The notes below the pieces were generated by a model, which was given only the letters and a program-made list of their open reading frames with translations, was not told the DNA's origin and did not search any database. Source: an uncultured Saprospirales bacterium (GTDB lineage Bacteria; Bacteroidota; Bacteroidia; Chitinophagales; Saprospiraceae). From it: DNA of 64,000 bases. Shown piece after piece: positions 55,116 through 63,337 of the stretch; position 1 is the first letter of the stretch, and each line of letters opens with the position of its first letter. The DNA is taken from assembly GCA_937864265.1 (NCBI GenBank), contig CALMIR010000071.1, forward strand, positions 1-64,000, written 5' to 3'. The position numbers and the translations under genes were made by a program.

Positions 55116-57950
55116 GTGGTATTTAAAACACCAATACTAGCATTTAAAGTGATCCTCTGTTTGCTGTTGATTCCATTTTTTGCAACCGCGACAGAATACC
55201 AACATACTTTTCCTGCCGATACCTTACTGGAAAAGGCCCGGACTATGGTAGAAACGGAGGAGGAAGGCGCACTACCCCTGCTGGAAGAAGCTATTGCCCT
55301 GTTTGAAGCACAAAAAAACAAGCCCAAAGTACTGGCAGCCTATGAGCTAATTCGGGATTACTGCTACCGGATGCCCTTCCCTTTCCCTGTGAAAGATTCT
55401 ATTTTTCAAAAAAACGCACAAGAACTGTCCTTGCTCGGCGATACTTCCCAGTTGGCCCATTTGTACCTAAAATGGTCGGATGTGGCACAAGAAGTGGACT
55501 ATCGGATGAGTCAGGAAAAAGTCGTATTTGCAGATAAGTTGTTTCATGCCGTCAATGATTCTATCGGCATGATCGAATGCCAATACCGTTTTGCTGTTCT
55601 ACAAGGCAGCATGGGCAATACGGATTTGGTTTTGCCCCATTTTGAAGAGGCACTACAATGGAGCAAAGACATTCAATCGGATGCATACATAGCGGAATCT
55701 TCCTGTCGCTTAGGCGAATACTACTTCCGCACAAACCAGCCCGACACAGCTTTGTACTTTATCAATCAAGTACTGGCGATAGCACCCAAGGCCAAAGCCA
55801 ATACCCTCATCAATGCTTATCGGATCAAGGGTTTTATTTCTGCTGCCAGTAATTTGTTAGAAGAAGCATTTAGTTATTTCCAAAAAGCGATCGAACTAGC
55901 CATCGAACAAAAAGACGATGTCCGAACGGCTATGCTGTATATCGACCTGGGGCAAGTTCACATTAATCATACCGATGATATACTTCAGGCTTTGGATTGG
56001 CTGAAAAAGGGGCTGGAAATGGCTGAAACGGCAGGCTCTAAGCGTTTCATCAAATCAGCGCATCTGGGTCTATCCTACACGTATGAATTGCTGGAAGATT
56101 TTGAAAACGCGCTTTTTCACCAACGCGCTTTTACCTCTTTGCAACAGGAAATGCAAAATGAACAAGCCCGCAATCAGATGCTTCAACTGGAAGCGCAATA
56201 TGAAAGTGAGAAAAAAACCAATGAGTTGCTGAAAAAAGAAGCGGCGCTGGCCAAGCAAGAGCTTAAAAACAGAACCCTGGGTGCCGCATTGCTGTTGCTC
56301 CTATTTCTCTTAGCCATGGCTGTAGGGGCCTGGTATTTGAAAAACCAGTCCAATCGCCACCTGGCCGAAAAGAACCAATTGATCCAACAACAGGCCGATG
56401 CCCTCAAGTCGCTGGATGAATTCAAATCGCGCCTTTTTGCCAATATCTCCCATGAATTGCGCACCCCGCTTACTTTGTTGCTAGGCCCTGTGAGCAGCGT
56501 GTTGCGGCGCAACCAAGTGGATACGGAAGATCAACAACACTTGCACCGGGTAGCGGATAACGCGCAGTTGCTGTTGGCTCGCGTGAACGAACTACTCGAT
56601 TTGTCCAAGCTGGAGTCTGGTAAAATGGAATTGCAGGAACACTACCTGGAACTGAACGGTTATTTACTGGATAAGATCGATGCTTTTTTGCCCTTGGCTT
56701 CCGAAAAGCAAATTGAGCTACAATTCGATGATCAACTGCCCAAACAGACGGCCATTAGCATTGATGAAGACAAATTCGGCAAAATCATCGGCAACCTGCT
56801 TTCCAATGCCATCAAATTTACGCCCAACGGCGGGCAGGTCAAGCTGAGTGCCGCTATTCAAGGGTTGCACTTGGTTTTAAGTGTACAAGACAATGGTTCA
56901 GGTATCCACCCGGACGATCAAAAGCATATTTTTGAACGCTTTTACCAAGCTAGGCACGCTGATATTCGACCAGGTGGCACGGGTTTGGGGCTGTCTCTTT
57001 CCCAGGAATTTGCGCAATTGATGGGCGGCGGTATTGCGGTGGACAGTACCCTCGGCCAGGGAAGCATTTTCCGATTAAAATTGCCGCTTAAACGCATGGA
57101 AGCCCATTCTCAAAATATGGATGATGCCTCTCTTGAGTTTGAGCCGCCCGTGCTTACCCAAACCAGCGGCAGTCGCTTGTTGATTGTTGAAGACAATGAA
57201 AGTCTGCGGGTTTATTTGCAAACCATCTTGGGCAAACACTATCAGGTCAGAACTTGCCAACACGGTAAAGAAGCCCTGGCAGAACTCAAACGCAATCCCG
57301 ATGGATTCGATCTCATCCTGTCCGATATTATGATGCCAGAAATGGATGGATTCCAGTTGCTGGAAGCTTTAAAAGGTAACCACTCCTGGCAACACCTGCC
57401 TGTGGTGATGCTAACCGCAAAAGCCGCCCAAAAAGATAAGCTAAAAGCCCTTCGCATCGGGGTGGACGATTACATCCTAAAGCCTTTTCAAGAAGAAGAA
57501 CTGCTGCTTCGACTGGCTAATGTACTGCGCCATTACCAACTCCGGCAAGACCCCACCCCACCAGAAGAAGAAGAAGCCATTGCCGATCACGAGCCTGAGC
57601 CGCATTCCGCCACCCATGATGCGGAACTCACGCCAGAGAATCAGGACTGGCTGGAACAATTAGAAAATGCAACCATCGAATTGTTGCAAGTGCACCTCAC
57701 TGCTGAGTCTTTGGCGGCAGAAATGGCCATCAGCCGCCGCAATTTATTTAGAAAAGTCAAATCATTGACCGGGCTAACCCCCAACCAATACATCCAAGAA
57801 GTCCGTTTTCAACATGCGCGGCAATTGCTGGAATCGCGCAGTGTCTCATCTGTTAAGGCGGTGTCTTATGAAGTGGGTATGAAGGATATTCGCTATTTTT
57901 CCCAATTGTACAAGGCGCGGTTTGGAAAGTCGCCCTCGGAGTATTTGTAG
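55116..57950 (+). CDS. Hybrid two-component regulator (TPR sensor, kinase, receiver, AraC HTH)
   Basis: A 944-residue one-protein signalling system. GTG start; signal peptide about 1-26. A periplasmic TPR-type sensor spans about 30-380, then one membrane helix (about 388-408). The kinase has the H box ([10 protein letters not shown], His near 446), N box ([14 protein letters not shown], near 560) and G boxes ([16 protein letters not shown]). The receiver has [10 protein letters not shown] and the phospho-accepting Asp near 738 ([13 protein letters not shown]). The AraC-type DNA-binding end covers about 845-944 ([27 protein letters not shown]). Unlike polysaccharide regulators it lacks a Reg_prop propeller. 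It is bracketed by two solo repeat ends; target genes are unknown. Confidence 0.95.
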   Translation: MVFKTPILAFKVILCLLLIPFFATATEYQHTFPADTLLEKARTMVETEEEGALPLLEEAIALFEAQKNKPKVLAAYELIRDYCYRMPFPFPVKDSIFQKNAQELSLLGDTSQLAHLYLKWSDVAQEVDYRMSQEKVVFADKLFHAVNDSIGMIECQYRFAVLQGSMGNTDLVLPHFEEALQWSKDIQSDAYIAESSCRLGEYYFRTNQPDTALYFINQVLAIAPKAKANTLINAYRIKGFISAASNLLEEAFSYFQKAIELAIEQKDDVRTAMLYIDLGQVHINHTDDILQALDWLKKGLEMAETAGSKRFIKSAHLGLSYTYELLEDFENALFHQRAFTSLQQEMQNEQARNQMLQLEAQYESEKKTNELLKKEAALAKQELKNRTLGAALLLLLFLLAMAVGAWYLKNQSNRHLAEKNQLIQQQADALKSLDEFKSRLFANISHELRTPLTLLLGPVSSVLRRNQVDTEDQQHLHRVADNAQLLLARVNELLDLSKLESGKMELQEHYLELNGYLLDKIDAFLPLASEKQIELQFDDQLPKQTAISIDEDKFGKIIGNLLSNAIKFTPNGGQVKLSAAIQGLHLVLSVQDNGSGIHPDDQKHIFERFYQARHADIRPGGTGLGLSLSQEFAQLMGGGIAVDSTLGQGSIFRLKLPLKRMEAHSQNMDDASLEFEPPVLTQTSGSRLLIVEDNESLRVYLQTILGKHYQVRTCQHGKEALAELKRNPDGFDLILSDIMMPEMDGFQLLEALKGNHSWQHLPVVMLTAKAAQKDKLKALRIGVDDYILKPFQEEELLLRLANVLRHYQLRQDPTPPEEEEAIADHEPEPHSATHDAELTPENQDWLEQLENATIELLQVHLTAESLAAEMAISRRNLFRKVKSLTGLTPNQYIQEVRFQHARQLLESRSVSSVKAVSYEVGMKDIRYFSQLYKARFGKSPSEYL

Positions 57951-57977
57951 AAAAGTGTTTTTGTTTTATCCTTTTTT

Positions 57978-58004
57978 GACAAATTGGGAAGTAATTTTTT
58001 GCAC
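57978..58004 (-). repeat. Solo end of the MITE-like repeat, downstream of the hybrid regulator
   Basis: 27 bp matching the same outer end as at 55048-55075, in the same orientation. It lies 28 bp after the regulator stop and 23 bp before the DUF2200 gene. Confidence 0.6.
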
Positions 58005-58026
58005 GCCCTATAGTACCATAAAAATA

Positions 58027-58392
58027 ATGAAGAACACAAACAACCACGATGAACGAATTGCCAAAATGGTCTTTGCTTCGGTTTACCCGCATTATCTCAC
58101 AAAAATCGAGAAAAAAGGCAGAACAAAAGAAGAATTGCATCGCGTCATTGAGTGGCTAACAGGATATGATGAAATGAAGCTGCAAGAACTCATCCAAGAA
58201 AAGGTAACCTTTGAAACATTTTTTCAGCATGCTTCGCTAAACCCCAATGCAGCACTCATTACCGGTGTCATTTGTGGTTATCGGGTAGAAGCTATTGAAA
58301 ACCCACTGACTCAACAAGCCCGGTATTTGGACAAATTGGTGGACGAATTGGCAAAAGGCCGCAAGATGGAGAAAATATTACGCGTTGCATAA
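58027..58392 (+). CDS. DUF2200 family protein
   Basis: A 121-residue cytoplasmic protein. The ATG at 58027 is used because the family begins [34 protein letters not shown]; upstream codons are repeat sequence. Conserved blocks include [29 protein letters not shown] and [19 protein letters not shown]. The function is unknown; members are small and stand-alone. Confidence 0.92.
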   Translation: MKNTNNHDERIAKMVFASVYPHYLTKIEKKGRTKEELHRVIEWLTGYDEMKLQELIQEKVTFETFFQHASLNPNAALITGVICGYRVEAIENPLTQQARYLDKLVDELAKGRKMEKILRVA

Positions 58393-58635
58393 AGTGGCCT
58401 GCAAAGTGTGGGGTGGCTTTGAGAGCTGCTTTCAGCAACTGGTTTCGCAGCCCCGATTGGAAAGAACTGTTTTTTAATTTCAACATCAACTATTGCATCG
58501 TCGGTAATCCCTGTTTAAGGGCAGAAAATTCGGGTAATGGCCATATCTCTTAATGATGATCGAGCGGCAATGCCCAAAAGCCAAATCTAACCTCGATGAA
58601 GTGAAATTTACCAGCGGCTTGATAATTGTAAATCA

Positions 58636-58652
58636 AACATTAACCTAATGTT
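58636..58652. promoter_or_regulatory. Dyad AACATTA-3-TAATGTT, possible operator
   Basis: A perfect 7-bp inverted repeat with a 3-nt spacer, ending 5 nt before the -33 element. Its position suits an activator or repressor site. Confidence 0.35.
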
Positions 58653-58657
58653 AATTA

Positions 58658-58689
58658 TTTGTAAACTATCTATATTTTCCGTACCTTTA
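58658..58689 (+). promoter_or_regulatory. Bacteroidota-type promoter
   Basis: TTTG (58658-58661), 20-nt spacing, then TACCTTTA (58682-58689), one base from TAnnTTTG. It gives a leader of about 55 nt to the GTG at 58752. Confidence 0.5.
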
Positions 58690-58751
58690 TCTTTTGAAAA
58701 GAATGCTTACATGCTCTTAATTATTCTTTTAACCCTCAAAACGGACAAGCA

Positions 58752-59237
58752 GTGAGTGAAAAAAAAGTGTATAAGGAAAAGCAACGATTCCACATTTGGG
58801 GAGTTTACGCCGTAGTTGCAGTTTTTACTGTAATGTTTATGATAAAGGTAGTACTGTTTTTAATGGGCAGTGTGGATTTTGGTTGGCAAAACACCGTGAT
58901 TACCGGCTTATTAATCGCGGCGATGTGGGGCTTGCTCTATCGGTTTACCTTCAGAATCAAACTGACCAATCATAATTTGCGCATCCGCTATGGCGTCTTG
59001 ATCCGGTCGAAATACAAAATCCCATTGGAAGACATTACGTTCGTCGAATTCGTAGAAATTCCGGAAGCCGCTTTGTGGAGTGGTTGGGGCATACCGTTTT
59101 CTAGTAATTGCCATGTAATGGGCATAGGAGATAATAAAGCCCTGCATTTACGAACCAGTTCCGGGGAATCGTTTTATATTTTCTCGAATAAATTGTACGA
59201 ACAAAAGCAACGGATCAACCATTTGCTAAGGGCCTGA
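58752..59237 (+). CDS. Membrane protein with PH-like C-terminal domain
   Basis: 161 residues from a GTG start. Two membrane helices (about 16-38 and 46-64) are followed by a beta-rich cytoplasmic part (about 68-155) resembling a bacterial PH domain: FRIKLTNHNLRIRYGVLIRSKYKIPLEDITFVEF, ending with YIFSNKLYEQKQRINHLL. The function is unknown. The preceding promoter and following hairpin make it a single-gene transcript. Confidence 0.8.
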   Translation: MSEKKVYKEKQRFHIWGVYAVVAVFTVMFMIKVVLFLMGSVDFGWQNTVITGLLIAAMWGLLYRFTFRIKLTNHNLRIRYGVLIRSKYKIPLEDITFVEFVEIPEAALWSGWGIPFSSNCHVMGIGDNKALHLRTSSGESFYIFSNKLYEQKQRINHLLRA

Positions 59238-59265
59238 AGAACACCAAGTTGGTATCAATAAATAG

Positions 59266-59301
59266 CAGCGCCATTTGTAAAAGAATGGCGCTGTTACTTT
59301 G
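59266..59301. terminator. Terminator hairpin between convergent genes
   Basis: CAGCGCCATT/AATGGCGCTG perfect 10-bp stem, 8-nt loop. The T run is short (TTACTTT), so strength is uncertain. It separates the PH-like gene from arsS. Confidence 0.6.
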
Positions 59302-59378
59302 ACAATAAAATATATCGCCGAAAAAACTACTTCCAACTGGCTGCTGAACCTAGTGCTGGTGTCGGAAGTATAAGGTAG

Positions 59379-60452
59379 CTAACTGGCTATTTCCCCCCCG
59401 CAGGAAGAACCCGCCCCTGCCGTGCATCCATAGCAGTGTTGGTTCAGCACAATATCCCGATTCAGTAGGCGATCAAAATCAAAATCCCGGATGTGATTCG
59501 ACTCCCGTGTTGCCACCTTGAGATCGAGCATCTGGTTGAAGTCGCAGTCGTACAAGTAACCGTCCCAACTGACAGAAATGGTATTTCGACACATGACCTG
59601 AGCTACGGCTGCCGGATTGAAAGCATTGACCAACTGACTCATGTAATCCTCATAGTTGCCCGATTCCAGGAGGTATTCCAGAAAGCGGCTGATAGGCATA
59701 TTCGTTATGGCATACAGATTATTGAATGCTATACCATAACGGCGAGCTAGTTGGTCTTTGAATTCGCGTTCCAACGCGGCTTGGCTTCCAGGGAGAAATG
59801 CCCCACTTGGATTGTAAACCAGATCAATTTGCAGCCCCATATCTGCTTTGCCATAGCCTACCGCGTTGAGCCGTTGCAAGGCTTCGATCGAGTCTTCAAA
59901 AACACCTGAACCGCGCTGAGCATCCGTGCGTACTTTGCTAAAGTAAGGCAGGGATGATACAATATGCACCTGGTGTTCGGCAAACCACTCTGGCAAGCTA
60001 TGGTATTTGGGGTTTGACATGATGATGGTCAAGTTACAGCGATCCATCACTTTTTTACCCAATTTCCGGCATTCCTCCACAAACCACTTGAAGTGCGGAT
60101 TCAACTCTGGAGCGCCACCTGTAATATCCACCGTAGGGATGTTGTACCTGTTTACAATATCGAGGCACATTTCGAGGGTTTCCCGATCCATATTTTCCCG
60201 CTTTTTATCAGGCCCTGCATCCACATGGCAATGTGCACAGGATTGATTGCAAAGCTTGCCTATGTTGATTTGGAAAATCTCAATGCTATGCGGGCGCAGG
60301 GTATCATAGCCGGCGGATGCTACTTTGGCAGAAAAAGGCGGAAATTTGGCATCTGTGCGCTCTTTACCGTTAAGTACCTTCAATTGGAAAAAAGTATCGG
60401 ATAGTGCTTCGCCTCTGGCCGAGAGCGATTTTGTTCTTTGCTGAACAGCCAT
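59379..60452 (-). CDS. arsS: Arsenosugar biosynthesis radical SAM protein ArsS
   Basis: Radical S-adenosylmethionine enzyme linked to arsenosugar formation: the family joins a 5'-deoxyadenosyl group to methylated arsenic. 357 residues. The [4Fe-4S] cluster Cys are Cys68, Cys72 and Cys75 (LCNQSCAHCHVDAGP); IEIFQINIGK, VDITGGAPELNPHF and IDLVYNPSGAFLPG are family blocks. The C-terminal cysteines are Cys340, Cys343 and Cys351 (CYGCTAGAGSSCGG). Some ArsS proteins are selenoproteins; here the frame has no internal UGA and uses Cys. It begins 35 bp after the peroxidase-like gene on the same strand. The arsM gene is 45 kb away. Confidence 0.95.
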   Translation of the reverse strand: MAVQQRTKSLSARGEALSDTFFQLKVLNGKERTDAKFPPFSAKVASAGYDTLRPHSIEIFQINIGKLCNQSCAHCHVDAGPDKKRENMDRETLEMCLDIVNRYNIPTVDITGGAPELNPHFKWFVEECRKLGKKVMDRCNLTIIMSNPKYHSLPEWFAEHQVHIVSSLPYFSKVRTDAQRGSGVFEDSIEALQRLNAVGYGKADMGLQIDLVYNPSGAFLPGSQAALEREFKDQLARRYGIAFNNLYAITNMPISRFLEYLLESGNYEDYMSQLVNAFNPAAVAQVMCRNTISVSWDGYLYDCDFNQMLDLKVATRESNHIRDFDFDRLLNRDIVLNQHCYGCTAGAGSSCGGEIAS

Positions 60453-60487
60453 TATTATTTTTTTTATGCTATACCGAGGATCAAGCC

Positions 60488-60829
60488 TTACATGGTGATC
60501 CTTTGGGCATGCTTCATCATTTGGGTGGAATATACCAAGGTGATACCTGCTTTCATGGTAGCGGCTACATGTACCGCCTCCATCATTTGTTCTTCATCCG
60601 CACCGCTTTGCAGGCAAGCTGAGGTATAGGCATCAATGCAATAAGGGCACTGCATCGCGTGGGCTACTGCCAAAGCGATGAGTGCTTTTTCCCGCTCCGA
60701 CAAGGCGCCTTCTTTCATCACTTCGCCATAATAGTCAAAAAACTTTTTGCCCATAGGCTCTTGCCAATCGCTGATTTTTCCAAAGTTAGCCAAATCAGCA
60801 GGTTCAAAATAGGTCTTTTCTTTACTCAT
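60488..60829 (-). CDS. Arsenosugar-associated peroxidase-like protein (CMD/AhpD family)
   Basis: A 113-residue carboxymuconolactone-decarboxylase-like protein. The start at 60829 (MSKEKTYFEP) fits the family; the longer frame lacks similarity. The redox motif is CPYC (ALAVAHAMQCPYCIDAYT), with the helix ADEEQMMEAVHVAATMKAG after it. AhpD enzymes use the CxxC as a thiol peroxidase. Proteins of this type are regular neighbours of ArsS. It is first in the minus-strand unit with arsS and diverges from the peptide/MNIO pair. Confidence 0.9.
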   Translation of the reverse strand: MSKEKTYFEPADLANFGKISDWQEPMGKKFFDYYGEVMKEGALSEREKALIALAVAHAMQCPYCIDAYTSACLQSGADEEQMMEAVHVAATMKAGITLVYSTQMMKHAQRITM

Positions 60830-60854
60830 TGAATGTGTTTTTATGGTGCAAGTA

Positions 60855-60862
60855 CAAAAATA
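60855..60862 (-). promoter_or_regulatory. Promoter -7 box (TATTTTTG) for the peroxidase-arsS unit
   Basis: On the minus strand it matches TAnnTTTG, about 26 nt before the ATG. On the other strand AACCTTTG (60879-60886), one base off consensus, could serve the peptide gene. A TTACGTAA palindrome (60864-60871) lies between them, so both directions may share control. Confidence 0.4.
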
Positions 60863-60928
60863 ATTACGTAAAGTACCCAACCTTTGGTTTAGAATTTAGC
60901 GTCTATGCACAAAAAAAAATCGATTCTT

Positions 60929-61114
60929 ATGAAACTATCCAAGCCTTTACTTCAAGCCCTAGCCCTGGGTGTTGCCCTGGGCGGGGGTGCCTGTAGCCTT
61001 TTACAGGATGAAATAGAAATTCAATCCGACACTTGCACAGAGCAGGAAATCGTACCAAACGGGGTGGACAAAACTGGACATTTGTACAACTGCCCAGCCT
61101 GTGGTATGGGCTAA
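60929..61114 (+). CDS. Candidate RiPP precursor peptide, 61 aa, ending CPACGMG
   Basis: A short gene directly before an MNIO oxidase gene (14 bp gap). From the ATG at 60929 the peptide has a basic/hydrophobic start (MKLSKPLLQALALGVALGGGAC) that looks like an export or lipoprotein signal with Cys22, then an acidic stretch (QDEIEIQSDTC, Cys36) and a C-terminus NCPACGMG with Cys55 and Cys58. An ATG at 60905 adds eight residues. Size, cysteines and the adjacent MNIO gene fit a substrate whose cysteines are oxidatively modified, as for MbnB or TglH systems. This is inference from context; I do not know a named family for the peptide. Confidence 0.65.
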   Translation: MKLSKPLLQALALGVALGGGACSLLQDEIEIQSDTCTEQEIVPNGVDKTGHLYNCPACGMG

Positions 61115-61128
61115 TCATCCGGTGTCCG

Positions 61129-62280
61129 ATGTCGAAAACATGTTCCGCTTTAGCCTGCAACCTGGATGCCGATCTGTTGTCGGCGGCCCTGCCTTTGTTT
61201 GAAGCAGGGCAGGTAGAGGCTTTAGAATGGTCATTCGACGCGCTCTTTCAGATTCAAACTATGCCGTCGTGGTTTACCGATCTTTTGGAAGCATATGCTT
61301 CGGAAAAACGTCTGGTAGGCCACGGCATTTTTTTTTCCCTGTTCTCCGGTAAATGGCTAAAAGAGCAGCAAGATTGGCTTTTTCAGTTGCACAAACTGTC
61401 GCGACAATTCCATTTTGACCATATTACCGAGCATTTCGGTTTTATGACGGGTGAAAACTTTCACCAGGGTGCGCCATTGAGTGTCCCTTTCAACGCCACT
61501 ACGCTGGCCATCGGACAAGACCGGCTCAAGCGCATCCAACAGGCTTGCGAATGCCCGGTAGGGTTGGAAAACCTGGCTTTTGCCTATACACTAGATGAAG
61601 TAAAAAAACACGGCGAGTTTCTCCATGCCCTGATCGAACCGGTCAATGGCTTCTTAATCCTGGATTTGCACAATGTGTATTGCCAGATGAGTAATTTTGA
61701 ACTGAACTTGAACGATGTTTTGCTGCTTTACCCGATCCATCGGGTTCGGGAAATTCATATTTCCGGGGGTAGCTGGGCGGATTCTACCGTCCTAGCTGAT
61801 AAAAAAATACGCCGCGACACGCACGACGATCCAGTGCCATCACCCGTTTTTGACATGCTCGAACAGGCCATTCCGCTTTGTCCTAACCTGAAATATGTCG
61901 TGCTAGAACAGTTGGGCACCAGCCTTAAAACAAGCGCCAGCCAAGCAGCTTTCCGGTCTGATTTTCATGCGATGGATCGCATCGTACAAAAAACCAAATC
62001 CCTACAGCCAAAAACACCCGACTATTTATTTTTGCCCCAATCATCCTATCCAGTCGCCGAAATCCCCCTGGAAAGTCCCTTGCTCTACCAACAACAAAAA
62101 GAATTGTCGGCTATTCTGGAAACGGCCACTTCTTATGAGCAGGCAGCCGCACTTTTGCGTCAGTCCAATCTAGCGCAAACAGACTGGGGCATTGAGCGCT
62201 GGCAACCGGAAATGCTGGAAACAGCCTGGCAGATTGCACAGAAATGGAAGTTGGGTTTTGATGTTCACCCAGATAAGTGA
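61129..62280 (+). CDS. Multinuclear non-heme iron-dependent oxidase (MNIO, DUF692)
   Basis: A 383-residue enzyme of the TIM-barrel DUF692/MNIO family, which uses two or three iron ions and oxygen to rebuild cysteine or other residues in peptides. Putative iron ligands: His65 (GHGIFFS), Glu101/His102 (ITEHFGF), Glu147/Asn148 (LENLAF), Asp179/Asn182 (LDLHNVY), His210 (EIHISGG), Asp230/His232 (RDTHDDPV) and Glu260 (VLEQLG). Start 61129 fits the protein better than the longer open frame. After about residue 285 there is a 100-residue helical extension beyond the barrel, which may contact the peptide. No separate partner protein or methyltransferase follows. Pairs with the peptide gene 14 bp upstream. 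Confidence 0.92.
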   Translation: MSKTCSALACNLDADLLSAALPLFEAGQVEALEWSFDALFQIQTMPSWFTDLLEAYASEKRLVGHGIFFSLFSGKWLKEQQDWLFQLHKLSRQFHFDHITEHFGFMTGENFHQGAPLSVPFNATTLAIGQDRLKRIQQACECPVGLENLAFAYTLDEVKKHGEFLHALIEPVNGFLILDLHNVYCQMSNFELNLNDVLLLYPIHRVREIHISGGSWADSTVLADKKIRRDTHDDPVPSPVFDMLEQAIPLCPNLKYVVLEQLGTSLKTSASQAAFRSDFHAMDRIVQKTKSLQPKTPDYLFLPQSSYPVAEIPLESPLLYQQQKELSAILETATSYEQAAALLRQSNLAQTDWGIERWQPEMLETAWQIAQKWKLGFDVHPDK

Positions 62281-62650
62281 TCGGGTATGGTTCATAAAAA
62301 CACCTGCTTTTTATACCACATATCGCACAAAGTTCCAAAATTTAGCGGGGTGACCCGCTAAAGATGGCTTGCCAGCTCCACGTGATTTGTCATTCCGCTC
62401 CTATGCAGCACTGCAAAATCGGGAAGTACAAAGGCTTCCTTGTACCCTTTGCATACTTGCGCCTTTCCACTCCAGAACCGCGAAGCGGTAACAAAACACT
62501 AGTGGAATTACTTGACCTGCTTGGATATTAATCCTGTCACCCCTCTGGGGTTATTCCGGCTCTTTATCTGGTTTATTAATTTTACTATTTAATGGCCAAA
62601 ATCGAGCTAATTTGGTGTTTTTTCAGTATTTTTGAATGAAATAAGACATC
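62281..62650. other. Intergenic region with a second-type repeat
   Basis: 370 bp with no gene. About 62338-62394 repeats the AATTTAGCGGG / CCGCTAA / CTCCAC..GATTTGTCAT blocks seen near 14133-14198. CGGGAAGTA at 62420-62428 echoes the outer end of the 122-bp repeat. No promoter or terminator is convincing. Confidence 0.4.
62338..62394. repeat. Short dispersed repeat, second type (copy 2)
   Basis: TTTAGCGGG-GTGA-CCCGCTAAA forms a perfect hairpin, followed by GCTTGCCAGCTCCACGTGAT, shared in order with the region near 14133-14198. Confidence 0.4.
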
Positions 62651-63319
62651 ATGTTGAGGGAAGAAGGCATACTCGATCCTATCTTGGAAGACAGACGCCT
62701 GCCAGAGCTTTTGGAGGAATTGAATGTTCGTTGGAAGAAGGAGCAACAAGAGCGGCAAGCATTTTATGAAAAAATACAACCCGGAGATAAATGGGAATTT
62801 ATTAACGGCAAAATTACCATGCATTCACCTGCAAAAGAAAAGTATACAGAGGCCAGAAGAAAACTGGATTATTTGTTACAAACCTTTGTGTCTGTCCATG
62901 ATTTGGGAGAAGTCAGGAGTGAAACGGCGCTAGTAGCTCTTTCCAGAAATGATTATTTACCCGATTTGATGTATTACACCAAGTAGAGAGTCGCCCAATT
63001 CCATCCCGATACCTGGAAATACCCGATCCCGGATCTGGTAGTAGAAATATTGAGCAAGAGCACTGAAAAAACGGACAGGGGCGTCAAAATGGCCGACTAC
63101 GCAGCGCATGGTGCAAAAGAATACTGGCTTATTGATACAGAAAAGCAGGCAATAGAACAGTATCTGCTCGACGAAAAAAGCCAAACTTTTCAGCTATTTG
63201 CCCGTAAGACAAAAGAAGATAGCTTCAGTTGCCGCATTATAGCGGGATGTAGTTTCCCAGTGGCGGCTGTTTTCGACGAAAAAGAGAAAATGAAGACCGC
63301 AAAAAACTGGTTGCAATAA
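62651..63319 (+). pseudogene. Uma2-family endonuclease broken by one nonsense codon
   Basis: The reading frame encodes a complete Uma2 (PD-(D/E)XK) protein of about 222 residues, but a TAG at 62984-62986 interrupts it. Before it: WEFINGKITMHSPAKEKYTEARRKL and LGEVRSETALVAL..NDYLPDLMYYTK. After it in the same frame: VAQFHPDTWKYPIPDLVVEILSKSTEKTDRGVKMADYAAHGAKEYWLID. Relatives have Glu at this point (YTKE), so a single G-to-T change of GAG to TAG explains it. The two halves hold different catalytic residues, so neither should work. Convergent with the peptidase gene. Confidence 0.85.
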
Positions 63320-63337
63320 TCTTAAAAACTACTCCTG

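Larger units (their letters stand above)
58393..58751. other. Intergenic region with a promoter and dyad
   Basis: 359 bp. The first 230 bp shows no gene I can support. The last 120 bp holds a perfect dyad (58636-58652) and a good promoter (58658-58689) for the following gene. Confidence 0.5.

Noticed and set aside
59379..60452. Selenocysteine in ArsS
   Set aside because: The C-terminal motif is encoded by Cys codons and the frame has no internal TGA.
61033..61128. Longer N-terminus for the MNIO gene
   Set aside because: The extra 32 codons overlap the peptide gene's conserved end in another frame and show no MNIO similarity.
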